Shown: positions 37,118 to 47,884, counted from the stretch's first letter. The stretch is 64,000 nucleotides of DNA from Anaerolineae bacterium (GCA_030425205.1 JAUIAP010000004.1:62001-126000), one strand, 5' to 3'. The notes: generated by a model not told the origin, from the sequence alone. Numbers and translations: made by a program.

Positions 37118-37551
37118 TGGCGCGACCTACCGTCAGTATCAAAATTCCGCGCAAGCCGCGCATGGATGAAAACACTCGCTTTTTTATCGACTATGAATGG
37201 TGGAGCGAGTCAAACATGAGCCTTGAATCGTATCTACAATCTCAATTGGGATACGAGATTTCACTTGAGGACGATGGAAATGCGGTTGACCTCATTGATG
37301 CGGAAACAGGTGAGGTTCGTCAGTTAAGTGGTTTTGAGTTTGCAATTCAAAACTATTTCAACAATCAGAAATCGGCCGAACCACAAAGCGGCTCTCTGGT
37401 TAATACCGTCTTTACGACATTGTTGGGAAATGGAAATCGGCCGATGACCGCTGGTGAAATCGCCTCAGCCGTCAATCGTTCTCCCGATACAATTTTCCGC
37501 ACGCTTGGTAGCGGCAAAGTCTATTTGGGCATTCGACCCTATACAAGTTAG
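37117..37551 (+). CDS. Conserved hypothetical with C-terminal helix-turn-helix-like region
   Basis: 144 residues from the ATG at 37117, which shares its first base with the stop of the preceding gene. The N-terminal half is acidic (FFIDYEWWSESNMSLESYL); the C-terminal part (RPMTAGEIASAVNRSPDTIF) looks like a winged helix. Contains two TCGGCCGA copies within 70 bases (37372, 37437). Family not recognised. The 37552-37763 spacer after it holds no clear gene. Confidence 0.65.
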   Translation: MARPTVSIKIPRKPRMDENTRFFIDYEWWSESNMSLESYLQSQLGYEISLEDDGNAVDLIDAETGEVRQLSGFEFAIQNYFNNQKSAEPQSGSLVNTVFTTLLGNGNRPMTAGEIASAVNRSPDTIFRTLGSGKVYLGIRPYTS

Positions 37552-37763
37552 CGACAGCCGATTTTGAGAGGAATAGACGGTTGAATATGTCGTCTATTTC
37601 CTCACCAGCAACGCCTCTCCCCCACTTTACCCAAAGTTTCACACCTTTCTGTTGACTTCCAATCAGCACACGGTTAATCTCAACTCGAAGCAGTAACGAA
37701 TTGTCGCGTATGGCAATACCAAAGTTGTAAAATGGTGCGCCTCGCGTGTAGATGTGAGATACC

Positions 37764-39080
37764 ATGTTCCCCCGTTTACGATTTTTCATATTTCTGCTGA
37801 TATTATTAATTGGTACAACCGCTGCCCTACAGGCGCAAGGGACAGCAGATAACGTTTGGTACGCTGAGTTTTACCCAGAACTGTACTACGCAGGCACACC
37901 CGTAAGTCAAACTTTCTATGGAAGTCAGCTCAAGCTTTACTGGGGTTTTGGCAAACCTCACCCTAAAATTCCATCCGACTACTTTTCATCACGCTACCGG
38001 CACTATATCACACTAGATCGGCCGAAACGCTATCGCATTGTCACTCGTGGCGACGATGGCTATCGCGTTTTTATTGATGGCAATCTCATCCTCGATCAAC
38101 GATCAGGCGTACCACTTTCGCAACACATTACTGAGATTGATCTAGCCGCTGGACGACACGGTGTCTATGTAGAACATTACGAAATGGTCGGGAACGCATC
38201 ACTTGATATACAGTTATATCCCGTTCGCAATCTCCCACTGCCTACGCAATCACCGACAGCAACTCCAGCTCCGACAACTCGTCCATCACCAACTGTTGTA
38301 CCAACAGAGACAGCAGTTCCCGTTGATCCAAATGCCCAAATTATCATTGAGGAATTCACCGTCATCCCTAACCCTACCATACAAGGGGGGGCGGTTACCG
38401 TAAGCTGGCGCGTTCGCAACGCAACGACCATTGACATAACGAATCCTATTCCGCGCAATCGGTTTACCGAACAGGTCAGCGTTTATCTTGGCCCCGAAAA
38501 TGTTCATTCGGTTGCATACACGCTAGATCCAACCGATATTGCAGGATTCACACAATTTGATTTGCATGCGTCCAACAATGTTGATAGCGAGACGATGACG
38601 ATCAATGTGTCATTTGATTGTACGTTACGCTGGTTTTTCCAGACAGATTTTTCGGCCGAAAGTGCATACGGCTGCCCTATTCAAGAGGCGCAACCGAAGA
38701 AAATTTCTGAACAACGTTTTGAGCGCGGTTGGATGATCCTCTTTGATGAGATTGCTGGTGATGACAGCGTGTTGGTGTTTATCGATGGCGGCGACATTCG
38801 TATCTTCCCCATAGAAGAACCGGCCGAGCCAGATACAAATCTCGAGCCGCCGAGTGGACGCTACCAACCACGCGGAACGTTTAGTGGCACATGGCAGCGG
38901 TATCGGTTGCAGACAGAACTAGGATGGGCGATTAGGCCAAGTGCTACAATAACCGACACATTTTGGCAGGGGACGGCCTTTTCAGACACCTATTTCTATA
39001 TGTTTGGATCGGCCGATCTCGATACGATTTGGATTATTGATCAGCGCAACTTCACTTGGTTACGCTATAAACCAGAGTGA
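37764..39080 (+). CDS. Secreted PA14-domain protein
   Basis: 438 residues. Signal peptide MFPRLRFFIFLLILLIGTTA, then a PA14-like carbohydrate-binding domain (WYAEFYPELYYAGTPV, WGFGKPHP, TRGDDGYRVFIDGNLILD) over about 28-155. A Thr/Pro-rich linker (about 160-185) leads to an Ig-like strand domain (EEFTVIPNPTIQGGAVTVSWRV) and a Cys-paired C-terminal domain. No catalytic residues. It is probably an exported adhesin or glycan binder. Confidence 0.85.
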   Translation: MFPRLRFFIFLLILLIGTTAALQAQGTADNVWYAEFYPELYYAGTPVSQTFYGSQLKLYWGFGKPHPKIPSDYFSSRYRHYITLDRPKRYRIVTRGDDGYRVFIDGNLILDQRSGVPLSQHITEIDLAAGRHGVYVEHYEMVGNASLDIQLYPVRNLPLPTQSPTATPAPTTRPSPTVVPTETAVPVDPNAQIIIEEFTVIPNPTIQGGAVTVSWRVRNATTIDITNPIPRNRFTEQVSVYLGPENVHSVAYTLDPTDIAGFTQFDLHASNNVDSETMTINVSFDCTLRWFFQTDFSAESAYGCPIQEAQPKKISEQRFERGWMILFDEIAGDDSVLVFIDGGDIRIFPIEEPAEPDTNLEPPSGRYQPRGTFSGTWQRYRLQTELGWAIRPSATITDTFWQGTAFSDTYFYMFGSADLDTIWIIDQRNFTWLRYKPE

Positions 39081-39100
39081 TGGCTAGCCTCTTACCAAGG

Positions 39101-39571
39101 CTAAATGAGCTTATCCAACTCCTGCAATGCCAGCTTGCCTAAGTTCCCACCATGTTGTCGCGCCACGATGTTTCCCTCATCATCAATAATGACCATTAGC
39201 GCCTTGCGACTGACGTCACCAACATTAAACACTCGAAAAAGATCGCCCCCCCAATCGGGCAACAACACAATGTAGTCAACTGGATCAACGTCATCTGGCA
39301 ACTGCGCCGCCGCTTTCTCATACGCTTTTTTCAGCATTTTTTCTGCCATTCCGCGCATGAATCGTGGCACACCCGAGAGATTGACGACGGAGGCAATGAT
39401 CAAATCATCTGGCTCTTTGTGCACTTCGCGCAGCGTTTCGTTGACATCTCTTGCGACATCAGTCGTACTCTGATCCTGAAACAACAAGACCAATACTTTG
39501 GGCAGGGAGTATGGCACACCAATTATGCGCCCAGTTGTTGCGACAATTTCAAATTTCGGTGCCCTCATCAT
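39101..39571 (-). CDS. Thioredoxin-fold-like hypothetical protein
   Basis: 156 residues. Strand-helix alternation (KVLVLLFQDQSTTDVARDV, DLIIASVVNLSGVPRF, YIVLLPDWGGDLFRVFNV, ALMVIIDDEGNIV) suggests a peroxiredoxin/AhpC-type fold, but there is no Cys pair where the active site would be. It overlaps folD's stop by four bases (start 39571 or 39568), so the two genes are translated together. Role unknown. Confidence 0.65.
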   Translation of the reverse strand: MMRAPKFEIVATTGRIIGVPYSLPKVLVLLFQDQSTTDVARDVNETLREVHKEPDDLIIASVVNLSGVPRFMRGMAEKMLKKAYEKAAAQLPDDVDPVDYIVLLPDWGGDLFRVFNVGDVSRKALMVIIDDEGNIVARQHGGNLGKLALQELDKLI

Positions 39572-40470
39572 GCGTTGATCATCCGTTCGTAAGATTTTTT
39601 CTGCTGTTCAACTGCCGCGACAGTATTATTCATCAACATTGTCAACGTCATTGGCCCGACACCGCCCGGTACTGGTGTGATCCAACCTGCAACGTCTCTA
39701 ACACTGTCAAAATCAACATCCCCAACCGTCTTCATCTTCTTTTCCCCATTTTCATCAGTCACTTCAATCTGATTGATACCAATATCGATGACTGCCGCTC
39801 CCGGTTTGACCATATCGCCAGTGATAAGTCCCGCTTTACCAACGGCCACAAAAATCGCGTCGGCACGTCGAGTGTGGGAGGAGAGATTGCGGGTCCCATG
39901 ATGACAAATCGTTACCGTCGCTAAATCAGCCATCAAGTGCAGGGCGATCGGCTTCCCAACAATCTCAGAATGACCCACAATGACCACTTCTAATCCGCGT
40001 AATTCAAGCCCTGTTGCCTTCAACATTTCGACAGACGCTAGTGATGTGCATGGGCCCAGCACAAAATCATCATAGACAACTTTTCCAATGTTGGCCGGAT
40101 GCATTCCCTCAACATCCTTTTGCGGTGAAATCGCACCCTGAATCGTTTGCAAATCGATATGTGGTGGGACTGGACGCTGCAAGATAATTCCAGTGATACG
40201 TGGATCGGCATTCATTGCCTGAATGGCCGCTAGCATTTCACGATTTGAAATATCATGCTTAAATTCTCGGTTTTCAAACTCGATCCCCATTTTTGCCGCA
40301 ACCCGTTTTTGGTTACGGATATACATCGCCGCGGCAGGATTATTTCCAATTTCCAATGAGGCCAATTTCGGTGTCCACCCTCGCTCCTGCAACCAGTTTG
40401 AACGCTCGACAATTTTCTGGTGAATCGGCCGACTCACCTCACTTCCCTTCAATAATTTATAGGAATCCAT
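39568..40470 (-). CDS. folD: Methylenetetrahydrofolate dehydrogenase / methenyl-THF cyclohydrolase
   Basis: 300 residues, normal length. Motifs: the substrate Lys in YIRNQKR, DVEGMHPANIG, VVIVGHSEIVGKP (NADP site) and the family signature PGGVGPMT near the C-terminus. It interconverts 5,10-methylene-, methenyl- and formyl-THF in the cytoplasm. It is paired with the thioredoxin-fold hypothetical by a 4-base overlap. A TCGGCCGA copy lies near its start at 40425. Confidence 0.97.
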   Translation of the reverse strand: MDSYKLLKGSEVSRPIHQKIVERSNWLQERGWTPKLASLEIGNNPAAAMYIRNQKRVAAKMGIEFENREFKHDISNREMLAAIQAMNADPRITGIILQRPVPPHIDLQTIQGAISPQKDVEGMHPANIGKVVYDDFVLGPCTSLASVEMLKATGLELRGLEVVIVGHSEIVGKPIALHLMADLATVTICHHGTRNLSSHTRRADAIFVAVGKAGLITGDMVKPGAAVIDIGINQIEVTDENGEKKMKTVGDVDFDSVRDVAGWITPVPGGVGPMTLTMLMNNTVAAVEQQKKSYERMINA

Positions 40471-40715
40471 CCATACTCCCTAACTTGCGTATCTTGATAC
40501 TAGCATGATCTGAACCCGAAATAGCGAATTTTTTTGCTGTGAGAGTAGGTTAGCACCGTCGAACCGCTCCAACTATTTACTACTGCGGGAATTTGCCTAC
40601 TTCGTGCCGCAAACGACACTTTAATTCTTTGAGATGAGTTTAACACATTCGAACTACTTGGAAAAAGTTACGGCAACATTATGATCGGTCTCATCCGAAA
40701 ACCGATCGGCAAAGA

Positions 40716-40747
40716 AAAAGGCGTGAGATTTTTCACTCACGCCTTTT
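40716..40747. terminator. Bidirectional intrinsic terminator after the LysM gene
   Basis: AAAAGGCGTGAG (40716-40727) pairs perfectly with CTCACGCCTTTT (40736-40747), with A/T runs on both sides; it ends the LysM gene on the - strand. The rest of the 40471-40783 spacer holds only a small GATCGGT/ACCGATC hairpin near 40683. Confidence 0.85.
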
Positions 40748-40783
40748 CCTGCTGCACGATTGTGCAGACATTTTTAATACTAA

Positions 40784-41887
40784 CTATGCATTCGGAATCT
40801 TGATCACTTGACCCGGATAGATCATGCTTGGATTCTTAATAACATCGGTATTAGCTGCCGCAATTTCGCGCCAACGATTTGCGCTTCCATAAAAACGCAA
40901 TGCGATGTGGCTCAATGTGTCACCACTTTGGATGGTGTAGGTCTTAACCTCTTGTTGTGGTGCAACAGCTTCTGTTACCGCGTCTGTGGCAGCTTCCGCT
41001 TTCGTCGCCACTGCGTCAGCCGCACCTGCAACGGCACCTGTGACTGCACCAGCAGCTTTACCCAAAACTGTCTTCGCCTGATTCGCTGCATCAGCAGCAG
41101 CCTTCTGTGCCGCAGCAGCTTTCTCAGCAGCAGCTTGTTCGGCCGCCTGCTTGGCTGCGGCAGCCTTGGCAGCCGCTTCTTCAGCTGCCTTTGTTGCAGC
41201 CTCTTCAGATGCCTTTTTCGCACGACGTGCCGCAGCACGTGCCTCTACAGCCGCTTTTTGACGATCTGCAGCCGCCTTCTCAGCCGCAGCTTGACGCCGT
41301 TCAGCCGCACGCTTTGCAGCAGCTTCTTTCTGTGCTTCACGGGCAGCAGCCTCTTTAGCATCAGCCGCAGCTTCCGCCTTTTCAGCACGTGCATCGGCTG
41401 CGCGCTCGCGTGCCAAACGTTCACGGGTTTGGCGAGCGCGCTCTGCGCCATCCGTCGCTTTTAATGCACTGGCAATGGCTGCAATCGCCTTCTCTTCTTC
41501 TTCCGAGCGTGCGCTTTTTGCCGTAAGGCTCTCTTTGCTCGCGTCTGCAATCGCGCCAGCCGCATCCATTAAAAATGCACGCATCGCGTCGCCTTCAGCG
41601 TCAGACACTTTCTTGTCAAGCAGCGAGCCAACTTCCTTCAGCTGGGCAATTGCATCATCGTAGCTTGCCTTGTCGTGTTGTCCTGCTTCGTTCTGTTCTT
41701 TCAGAACTTGATCAACGATGGGGTCGCGTGAATCATATTCGTCAACATATTTGTCAAACGCCAAGTTCTCGCGCCGACGCTCGAATAATCCTGACTTCTC
41801 AACACCCGACATTGCCGCGAAGACCCATTCGGCCGAATCGCGTAAAAGTTCCCATTCACTATTTGTAAAATCTCGTTTGCTAGCCAT
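40784..41887 (-). CDS. Ala-rich coiled-coil protein with C-terminal LysM domain
   Basis: 367 residues from ATG 41887, preceded by AGGAG on the - strand; 41908 is a less likely start. The N-terminal 130 residues are globular and charged. Residues about 130-290 are a long Ala/Glu/Lys/Arg helix (repeated [13 protein letters not shown] units), almost surely a coiled coil. The last 50 residues are a LysM domain ([18 protein letters not shown]...[10 protein letters not shown]), as in YgaU-type proteins. No signal peptide is seen, so it may act in the cytoplasm or be exported unconventionally. The Ala repeat may be prone to frameshift in assemblies. Confidence 0.85.
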   Translation of the reverse strand: MASKRDFTNSEWELLRDSAEWVFAAMSGVEKSGLFERRRENLAFDKYVDEYDSRDPIVDQVLKEQNEAGQHDKASYDDAIAQLKEVGSLLDKKVSDAEGDAMRAFLMDAAGAIADASKESLTAKSARSEEEEKAIAAIASALKATDGAERARQTRERLARERAADARAEKAEAAADAKEAAAREAQKEAAAKRAAERRQAAAEKAAADRQKAAVEARAAARRAKKASEEAATKAAEEAAAKAAAAKQAAEQAAAEKAAAAQKAAADAANQAKTVLGKAAGAVTGAVAGAADAVATKAEAATDAVTEAVAPQQEVKTYTIQSGDTLSHIALRFYGSANRWREIAAANTDVIKNPSMIYPGQVIKIPNA

Positions 41888-42077
41888 GCTTGCTCCTATA
41901 TTCAACAATCTTTGCGATTGCTATTGTTCAACTAAATCACGCTCTATTAGACAGCGAATTTCGCCAATAGTCACTTTTTTTCATAAGTTTTGGGTAAATT
42001 CAAAGCCGTTTTTTAACAAAAAAGGCGATATCCACACTGGATACCGCCTTACTATTTAACGATTTACACGTTGCAAC

Positions 42078-45000
42078 TTAACGATGCGCCTCTTTGTCAC
42101 GTTTTGCGGCTTCCGCAATCGCCTCTAGGACAGCCTCATCCGTATCGTCACCAATCAACATGGAAGAGAAGTCTAAATCACCAAATGACTCAAGCTCATC
42201 GATGATCTCTTCCTCTTCTTCCTCAGTCTGGAAGCCTGTTCCTGCGGGAATGAGCTTACCAATGATGACATTTTCCTTAAGGCCGACTAGCATATCTTCC
42301 TTACCTGCAATGGCAGCACCTGCCAACACTTTGATCGTGTGTTGGAAAGAACTTGCAGAAAGGAAACTCTCGGTGTTCAACGAAGCCTTTGTGATTCCAA
42401 GTAGCACTGGTTGCGCCTGTGCGGGCTCACCACCTTCTTCAACCACCTCTTCATTGACCTGTTGGAACATTGAAGATTCGATCAAATCACCGGGCAGCAA
42501 TTCGGTGTCACCAGACGCGGTCACAACAACTTTGCCAAGCATCTTGCGGATGATCACCTCAAAGTGCTTGTCGTTAATGTTCTGACCCTGTGGACGATAC
42601 ACCTTCTGGATTTCACGCAGCAGATAGGTCGTTACAGCATCGCGTCCCTGAATTTCAAGCACTTGATGTGGGTTCTTAGACCCTTCCGTTAGACCTGCTC
42701 CTGCGTCGATGGTTTGACCATCTTCCAAGATTAGACGCATACCAGCGGGAATCTCATAGTCGCGTTCATCTTTTGCTTCCCAAACGAGACGGACGCTGCC
42801 CTTATCAATCGAGTCGATCCGACCACGATTGCGTGCAGTTAGCATCTCCGCCTCTTTTTCGGCGATGATGTCGCCCATGTCCACAATTTGGCCTTCCGAC
42901 ACCTTAACATCCCAACCTTCTGGGAGTTCATAGACGTCGTCGATCAACTTGCTTTCCGTGACCATTACGTGGCGGACTCCTTCTGCCATGTAGATATTAG
43001 CAACGCCACCAATTTCACTGATGACTGCTTCACCCTTCGGCTTCTGGCGAGCTTCAAACAACTCTTCAACGCGGGGAAGACCCTGCGTAATATCGCCACC
43101 TCGTGTTGCCGTACCACCCGTGTGGAATGTACGGAGTGTCAACTGGGTACCCGGCTCACCAATCGATTGCGCTGCAATGATACCGACCGCAACACCCATC
43201 TGAACAATTGAACCAGAGCCAAGATCGAGACCGTAGCATTTGGCACAAATACCCGTTGGGTTCTCGCACGTCATTGGTGAGTAGACATCCACTTTGGCGA
43301 TGCCAGTCGCGTCTACGAGGTGCGCCACTTCTTCAGTGAAAAGCACACCATCTTCAATCAGCGTCTCACCCGTTTCGGGATCGAGAATGGTTTCGGCCGA
43401 AACACGACCCCACAGTCGATCCGCCAACGCTTGCTTACCGAAGTTATCGACACGGCGGACTTCAATACCTTTCACCGTGCCACAATCTTCAGCATGAACG
43501 ATTACGTCCTGTGCAACATCAACGAGGCGGCGTGTCAGATATCCAGCATCTGCTGTCCGCAACGCCGTATCCGCCAAACCCTTACGCGAACCATGCGTCG
43601 AGATAAAGTACTCTTGTGCCGTCAGACCATCGCGGAAGTTTGACTTAATTGGAACAGGGATAATGCGTCCTTGCGGATCCGCCATCATACCGCGCATACC
43701 AGCCAACTGCGTGATTGGTCCGAGACCACCTTTTGTCGAGCCAGACAGTGCCATGATTGCAATCGCCCCATCGGGGTCCATCGCATTCGTGACAGCTTCC
43801 TGCACGTCTTCCTTTGCCTCATTCCAGAGGTCAACGGTACGCTGATACTGCTCATCGGCCGTCAACAAACCACGGCGGAAGTTGCGGTCGATACGGTCAA
43901 CGCGCTGCTGCGCATCAACCAAAATATCAGTACGCCGTTGTGGCACATTTAGGTCGGTGACAGCAATCGACACACCCGAACGAGTTGCATATTTGAAGCC
44001 TAGATTCTTGATGTTGTCTGCCATCTGAATCGTCTCTTCAACGCCAAGCAACTTGTAAGCTTGATTCACCAAATCATTGACCGCACCCTTGTTGAGCATA
44101 CGGTTGATAAAGTGCATTTCATCAGGCAGATAGCTGTTAAAGATGACGCGACCCGGCGTTGTCTGGATGACACGCAATTCTGGCTCTTCGCCTTGAATGC
44201 GTTTTGTGCCAGCATTATCGCTGTAATAAGTTGGAACGAGCAGGTTGATCTTTGCGTGTAAGTGAATCTGATCCAATGCAAGCGTCGCTTCGACTTCATC
44301 CATTGAGCTGAATGAGCGACCTTCACCAAGCACGCCATCACGCTCCATCGTTAGGAAGTAAACGCCCAGCACCATATCTTTAGATGGCCCCATAATTGGG
44401 CGACCATCAGCTGGTTTGAGCAAGTTCTTGGATGCTAACATCCGTTCCTTCGCTTCTTTCACAGCCTTTGCAGAGAGTGGAACATGAACAGCCATCTGGT
44501 CACCGTCGAAGTCAGCGTTGAATGCTGAGCAGACGAGCGGATGGAGGCGAATTGCCTTCCCTTCAACCAATTTAGGCATAAATGCTTGAATACCAAGTCG
44601 ATGCAACGTTGGTGCACGGTTGAGAAGGATCGGCCGATCTTTTGTCGCCTCTTCCAACGCTGCCCAAACTTCTGGCCCCTGACGTTCGATCACGCGCCGT
44701 GCGCCTTTGACGTTGCTTGCATGACCCTCATCAATTAGACGAGAGATTACAAATGGCCGGAAAAGCTCCAATGCCATGACCTTCGGCAGACCGCACTCCC
44801 CTACCTTTAATGTAGGGCCAACAACGATCACTGAACGTCCAGAGTAGTCAACACGCTTACCGAGCAAGTTGCGGCGGAAACGCCCCTTCTTACCCTTCAA
44901 CATATCCGACAGCGATTTTAATTCGCGACGACCACGACGGCTCAACGCTTTACCACGCTGGCTATTGTCGATCAAACTGTCAACCGCTTCCTGCAACATA

Positions 45001-46385
45001 CGCTTTTCGTTGCGGATAATCACATCGGGTGCACCGAGATCAAGCAGGCGCTTCAAACGATTGTTACGGTTAATAACACGACGATAGAGGTCGTTGAGGT
45101 CAGAAGTTGCGAAACGACCACCGTCGAGCTGAACCATTGGTCGCAGATCTGGCGGGATGACAGGCAGTGCAGTCAAAATCATCCATTCTGGACGATTGCT
45201 GCTGCGGCGCATATCTTCGACGACCTTGAGTCGCTTGGTCGCACGTTTGGCGGCTTGCTTCGAGCGCGTTGTCCGCACTTCACGCCACAAATCACGCGCC
45301 AACTTGTCCAAATCCATATCTTTCAGGATGTCGAAGAACGCTTCTGCGCCCATGCTTGCCCGAAAGACATTGCCGAATTTGCTCTTATATTCGCGGTACT
45401 CCGTCTCGTTGAGGAACATGCCCTGCAACAACCCTTCAAGCTGTTCACGGCTCGTCGTTGCCAATTGGCGCAGACGGGTCAGGCGTGAGCCATATTGGTC
45501 ACGTACGTCCTGCGATGCCGAGGCAACTTCCTCGCTAAGCGCATCGATTTCACGCTTCAAACGGCCACGTTCGGCCTCTTTCTCTTCTTCAATATCAACC
45601 TGCGCGATGCTTAAGCGATCTGTGGTCGTATCTTGAATCAGCGAAATTGCGCTATTTTCGACGATGTCACCTTTCGCAACAATCGTCACCTCACCCAAAA
45701 GATATTCTTCGGTGGCTTCCTTACCAAGCACATTGTTGAGGCGTGTTTCGAGTCGCTGCGCTTCCGCCACGATTTCATCGGTGATTTCACCAATGCGCTC
45801 TTCGTAACGCGCATCAATCTCGTCACGCTCAGCTGTCAGATCAAGTAATTGAACCTGCACATCATCTGTGCCCGATTCAACTTTCCCCTGAATTTCAGAT
45901 TCGAGCTTAGCTTCTGCTTGTTTAAGTTCTTCTTCGAGCCGTTTAAGCGCACGCTTACGAGCCTCGTCGTCGACACTGGTCACAATATATTGCGCAAAGT
46001 AAAGAACGCGGTCGAGGTTGCGGCGTGAGATATTCAATAATGTGCCGAGATAACTGGGGACACGGCGCGTGTACCAGATGTGCGCGACAGGGGCGGCCAA
46101 TTCAATATGCCCCAAACGCTCACGACGCACCGACGAGCGCGTCACCTCAACACCACATTTGTCACAAATAATTCCCTTATAGCGAATATTTTTGTACTTA
46201 CCACAGTAGCACTGCCAATCCCGCGTGGGACCGAAAATCGCCTCGCAAAAGAGACCATCTTTTTCGGGACGCAGACGACGATAGTTAATCGTCTCTGGCT
46301 TTGTTACTTCACCATATGACCAGCCGCGAATCTGTTCTGGTGAAGCAAGGCTAATGCGGAGTGAGCGGAAATCTGTTGCATCCAC
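42078..46385 (-). CDS. rpoC: DNA-directed RNA polymerase subunit beta'
   Basis: 1435 residues from the GTG at 46385, which has GGAGGT seven bases upstream; an in-frame TTG at 46400 overlaps that Shine-Dalgarno and is unlikely. Zinc site 1 has the four Cys in C-x-C...C-x2-C at about 59-77. The catalytic magnesium loop NADFDGDQ is near 621. The second zinc cluster ([10 protein letters not shown]) is near 1035, followed by [16 protein letters not shown]. Between residues 150 and 320 there is a long charged helical insert. rpoB is not adjacent on either side, so this is a stand-alone rpoC. It has a leader with a T-tailed hairpin. Confidence 0.98.
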   Translation of the reverse strand: MDATDFRSLRISLASPEQIRGWSYGEVTKPETINYRRLRPEKDGLFCEAIFGPTRDWQCYCGKYKNIRYKGIICDKCGVEVTRSSVRRERLGHIELAAPVAHIWYTRRVPSYLGTLLNISRRNLDRVLYFAQYIVTSVDDEARKRALKRLEEELKQAEAKLESEIQGKVESGTDDVQVQLLDLTAERDEIDARYEERIGEITDEIVAEAQRLETRLNNVLGKEATEEYLLGEVTIVAKGDIVENSAISLIQDTTTDRLSIAQVDIEEEKEAERGRLKREIDALSEEVASASQDVRDQYGSRLTRLRQLATTSREQLEGLLQGMFLNETEYREYKSKFGNVFRASMGAEAFFDILKDMDLDKLARDLWREVRTTRSKQAAKRATKRLKVVEDMRRSSNRPEWMILTALPVIPPDLRPMVQLDGGRFATSDLNDLYRRVINRNNRLKRLLDLGAPDVIIRNEKRMLQEAVDSLIDNSQRGKALSRRGRRELKSLSDMLKGKKGRFRRNLLGKRVDYSGRSVIVVGPTLKVGECGLPKVMALELFRPFVISRLIDEGHASNVKGARRVIERQGPEVWAALEEATKDRPILLNRAPTLHRLGIQAFMPKLVEGKAIRLHPLVCSAFNADFDGDQMAVHVPLSAKAVKEAKERMLASKNLLKPADGRPIMGPSKDMVLGVYFLTMERDGVLGEGRSFSSMDEVEATLALDQIHLHAKINLLVPTYYSDNAGTKRIQGEEPELRVIQTTPGRVIFNSYLPDEMHFINRMLNKGAVNDLVNQAYKLLGVEETIQMADNIKNLGFKYATRSGVSIAVTDLNVPQRRTDILVDAQQRVDRIDRNFRRGLLTADEQYQRTVDLWNEAKEDVQEAVTNAMDPDGAIAIMALSGSTKGGLGPITQLAGMRGMMADPQGRIIPVPIKSNFRDGLTAQEYFISTHGSRKGLADTALRTADAGYLTRRLVDVAQDVIVHAEDCGTVKGIEVRRVDNFGKQALADRLWGRVSAETILDPETGETLIEDGVLFTEEVAHLVDATGIAKVDVYSPMTCENPTGICAKCYGLDLGSGSIVQMGVAVGIIAAQSIGEPGTQLTLRTFHTGGTATRGGDITQGLPRVEELFEARQKPKGEAVISEIGGVANIYMAEGVRHVMVTESKLIDDVYELPEGWDVKVSEGQIVDMGDIIAEKEAEMLTARNRGRIDSIDKGSVRLVWEAKDERDYEIPAGMRLILEDGQTIDAGAGLTEGSKNPHQVLEIQGRDAVTTYLLREIQKVYRPQGQNINDKHFEVIIRKMLGKVVVTASGDTELLPGDLIESSMFQQVNEEVVEEGGEPAQAQPVLLGITKASLNTESFLSASSFQHTIKVLAGAAIAGKEDMLVGLKENVIIGKLIPAGTGFQTEEEEEEIIDELESFGDLDFSSMLIGDDTDEAVLEAIAEAAKRDKEAHR

Positions 46386-46536
46386 TAGGTAGACCTCCAA
46401 AAATAAAATAAAGTCCGTTTTCCCAAAATTGCGGTCGTTGCCGCAGCATTCATCTCACAAGGGGGTAAGTGCAAGATAAATCAAAGGTTGACAAGGGTAT
46501 CTGCAATCGTTAGAATGCAGCCATATTCACAAACGC

Positions 46537-46572
46537 GCAAAAAGAGCGTAAGGCATAAAAGCCTACGCTCTT
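46537..46572 (-). terminator. T-tailed hairpin in the rpoC leader
   Basis: AAGAGCGTA + GGC (46542-46554, one bulge) pairs with GCC + TACGCTCTT (46561-46572). On the - strand it is followed by TTTTT. It lies between the predicted rpoC promoter and start codon, so it may be an attenuator. The rest of 46401-46887 holds only promoter-like sequence. Confidence 0.6.
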
Positions 46573-46610
46573 AAACGTTGTGTGTATAGTCTCGCCACCC
46601 TCACCCGCAA

Positions 46611-46639
46611 ATTCTATCTTTTTCACTTGCTAATTGCAA
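46611..46639 (-). promoter_or_regulatory. Promoter of rpoC
   Basis: On the - strand TTGCAA (46639-46634), 17-base spacer, TAGAAT (46616-46611), giving a leader of about 220 bases with a T-tailed hairpin. Confidence 0.55.
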
Positions 46640-46887
46640 TACAGTTATACGGCATGTTTATGGCGGATTATCGTTTTTGCTGTAATAGATTTGTTGGTTT
46701 GCCTTACAACGCACCCCTATTCTATCTCTCTCAGATTGACTTCTCACCTCCTGTTCGCTATACTTAGCGGCACATTCTGGCCATAGGTCAGCAATTTTTG
46801 TATGCACGCTTGCATGAGCAAGTATTTGTGTCGAGGCTATAGCAGTTACGAGAGTAACATCTATCATAAACTAAAAGAGGTTTCAAA

Positions 46888-47439
46888 ATAAGACGCGCAA
46901 GAAGAAAACGCCCAATCGAGTCCAACATTTTTTATCGCCGCAATCGGCAAATCAGGGTTCCAACCGTTATGTTGATCGACCAAGACAACAAGAACGTTGG
47001 CGAAGTAGATACCCGTGATGCCCTGAGAATGGCAATGGAAGCAGAGCTCGATCTAGTTGAAGTTGCACCCAACGCAAAACCCCCCGTTGCAAGAATTCTT
47101 GACTACAGTAAATTTATTTACGAAAAGAAGCGTAAAGAGTTTCACTTGAATTTCTTTATGAAAATCGGCCGTTTTTAGACGATCAAGTTGAAGCTTAAAA
47201 CGGCCGATTTTCATAAAGATATTCAAGTGAAACGGGCGAGAGGCTGGCTTGAGGAAGGTAAGAAGGTCAAGGCTGAAATTCGCTTCTATGGACGTGAAAT
47301 CACGTATCCAGAGTTAGGGCGGAAAATCATGTCTGAGGTGATCGAAGACCTAAAAGAGCTCGGTACAGTAGAACAAAGGCCACAAATGGAAGGGCGCACC
47401 ATGGTGATGATGTTAGCCCCCATCAACGCAGCCGAGTAA
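46888..47439 (+). pseudogene. infC: Translation initiation factor IF-3, interrupted by an in-frame stop
   Basis: The reading frame from 46888 gives the IF-3 N-domain (RQIRVP, VMLIDQDNKNVGE, LVEVAPNAKPPVARILDYSKF) and, in the same frame from 47179, the C-domain (FHKDIQVKRARGWLEEGKK, IRFYGREITYPELG, MVMMLAPI). In the linker the frame meets TAG at 47176-47178. Total length without the stop would be 183 codons, normal for IF-3. The linker is replaced by an inverted copy of the bases just downstream (47139-47175). The likely start is ATA at 46888 with AAAAGAGG seven bases before it; non-AUG starts are known for infC. IF-3 is essential, so this is either a real split, another copy elsewhere, or an assembly error. 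Confidence 0.75.
47139..47233. repeat. 37-bp inverted duplication inside infC
   Basis: Bases 47139-47175 are the reverse complement of 47197-47233 with a single mismatch, separated by 21 bases. The right arm is the original coding strand for the C-domain (TADFHKDIQV); the left arm replaces the IF-3 linker. Each arm contains a one-off copy of the genome palindrome (TCGGCCGT / ACGGCCGA). Confidence 0.95.
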
Positions 47440-47466
47440 ATTGAAATTTGTATAACTTTTGTTAGG

Positions 47467-47499
47467 CTCTGGCGACGCTCCAGCGTTGTCAGAGTTTTC
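47467..47499 (+). terminator. Intrinsic terminator between infC and rpmI
   Basis: CTCTGGCGACGC pairs with GCGTTGTCAGAG (two G-T pairs) around a 4-base loop, followed by TTTTCG. It lies in the 196-base infC-rpmI spacer and could be an attenuator. Confidence 0.65.
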
Positions 47500-47635
47500 G
47501 TTTGTTTAGAAGTTGCGTTATTACGTGACCATCTCAAACATTCAAAGTACACTTTGGTGTTTGACCAAGTAGCAGTGCCGTATGGCAATGCCACATGTTG
47601 AAGGAACTCAGTTCCCACTAGAATAGAGGTTTGAA

Positions 47636-47884
47636 ATGGCTAAGGCGAAAAAGAAAAAGTTTAAGATCAAAACGTACAAAGCTGCTGCAAAACGCTTTCG
47701 CGTAACAAAAAGCGGCAAGGTGCTGCGGACGAAAGGTGGTAAGAGCCATCTCCGTCGGCGTAAAAGCACACGCGTCTTGCAGAAGTTTGACAAGATGCTT
47801 GAAGTGACCTGCAAAGGGGATCGCAAACGCATTATGCGTATGGCTCCCTATTTGAAACGATACAAGGCAAATCCGCCGAAGTAG
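47636..47884 (+). CDS. rpmI: 50S ribosomal protein L35
   Basis: 82 residues; a basic protein with the family core KTYKAAAKRFRVTKSGKVLRTKGGKSHL and the C-terminal helix KRIMRMAPYLK. It is longer than the usual 64-66 through a C-terminal extension (YKANPPK) and an N-terminal AKAKKKKFK. The start ATG has AGAGG upstream. Standard infC-rpmI-rplT order is kept. Confidence 0.95.
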   Translation: MAKAKKKKFKIKTYKAAAKRFRVTKSGKVLRTKGGKSHLRRRKSTRVLQKFDKMLEVTCKGDRKRIMRMAPYLKRYKANPPK

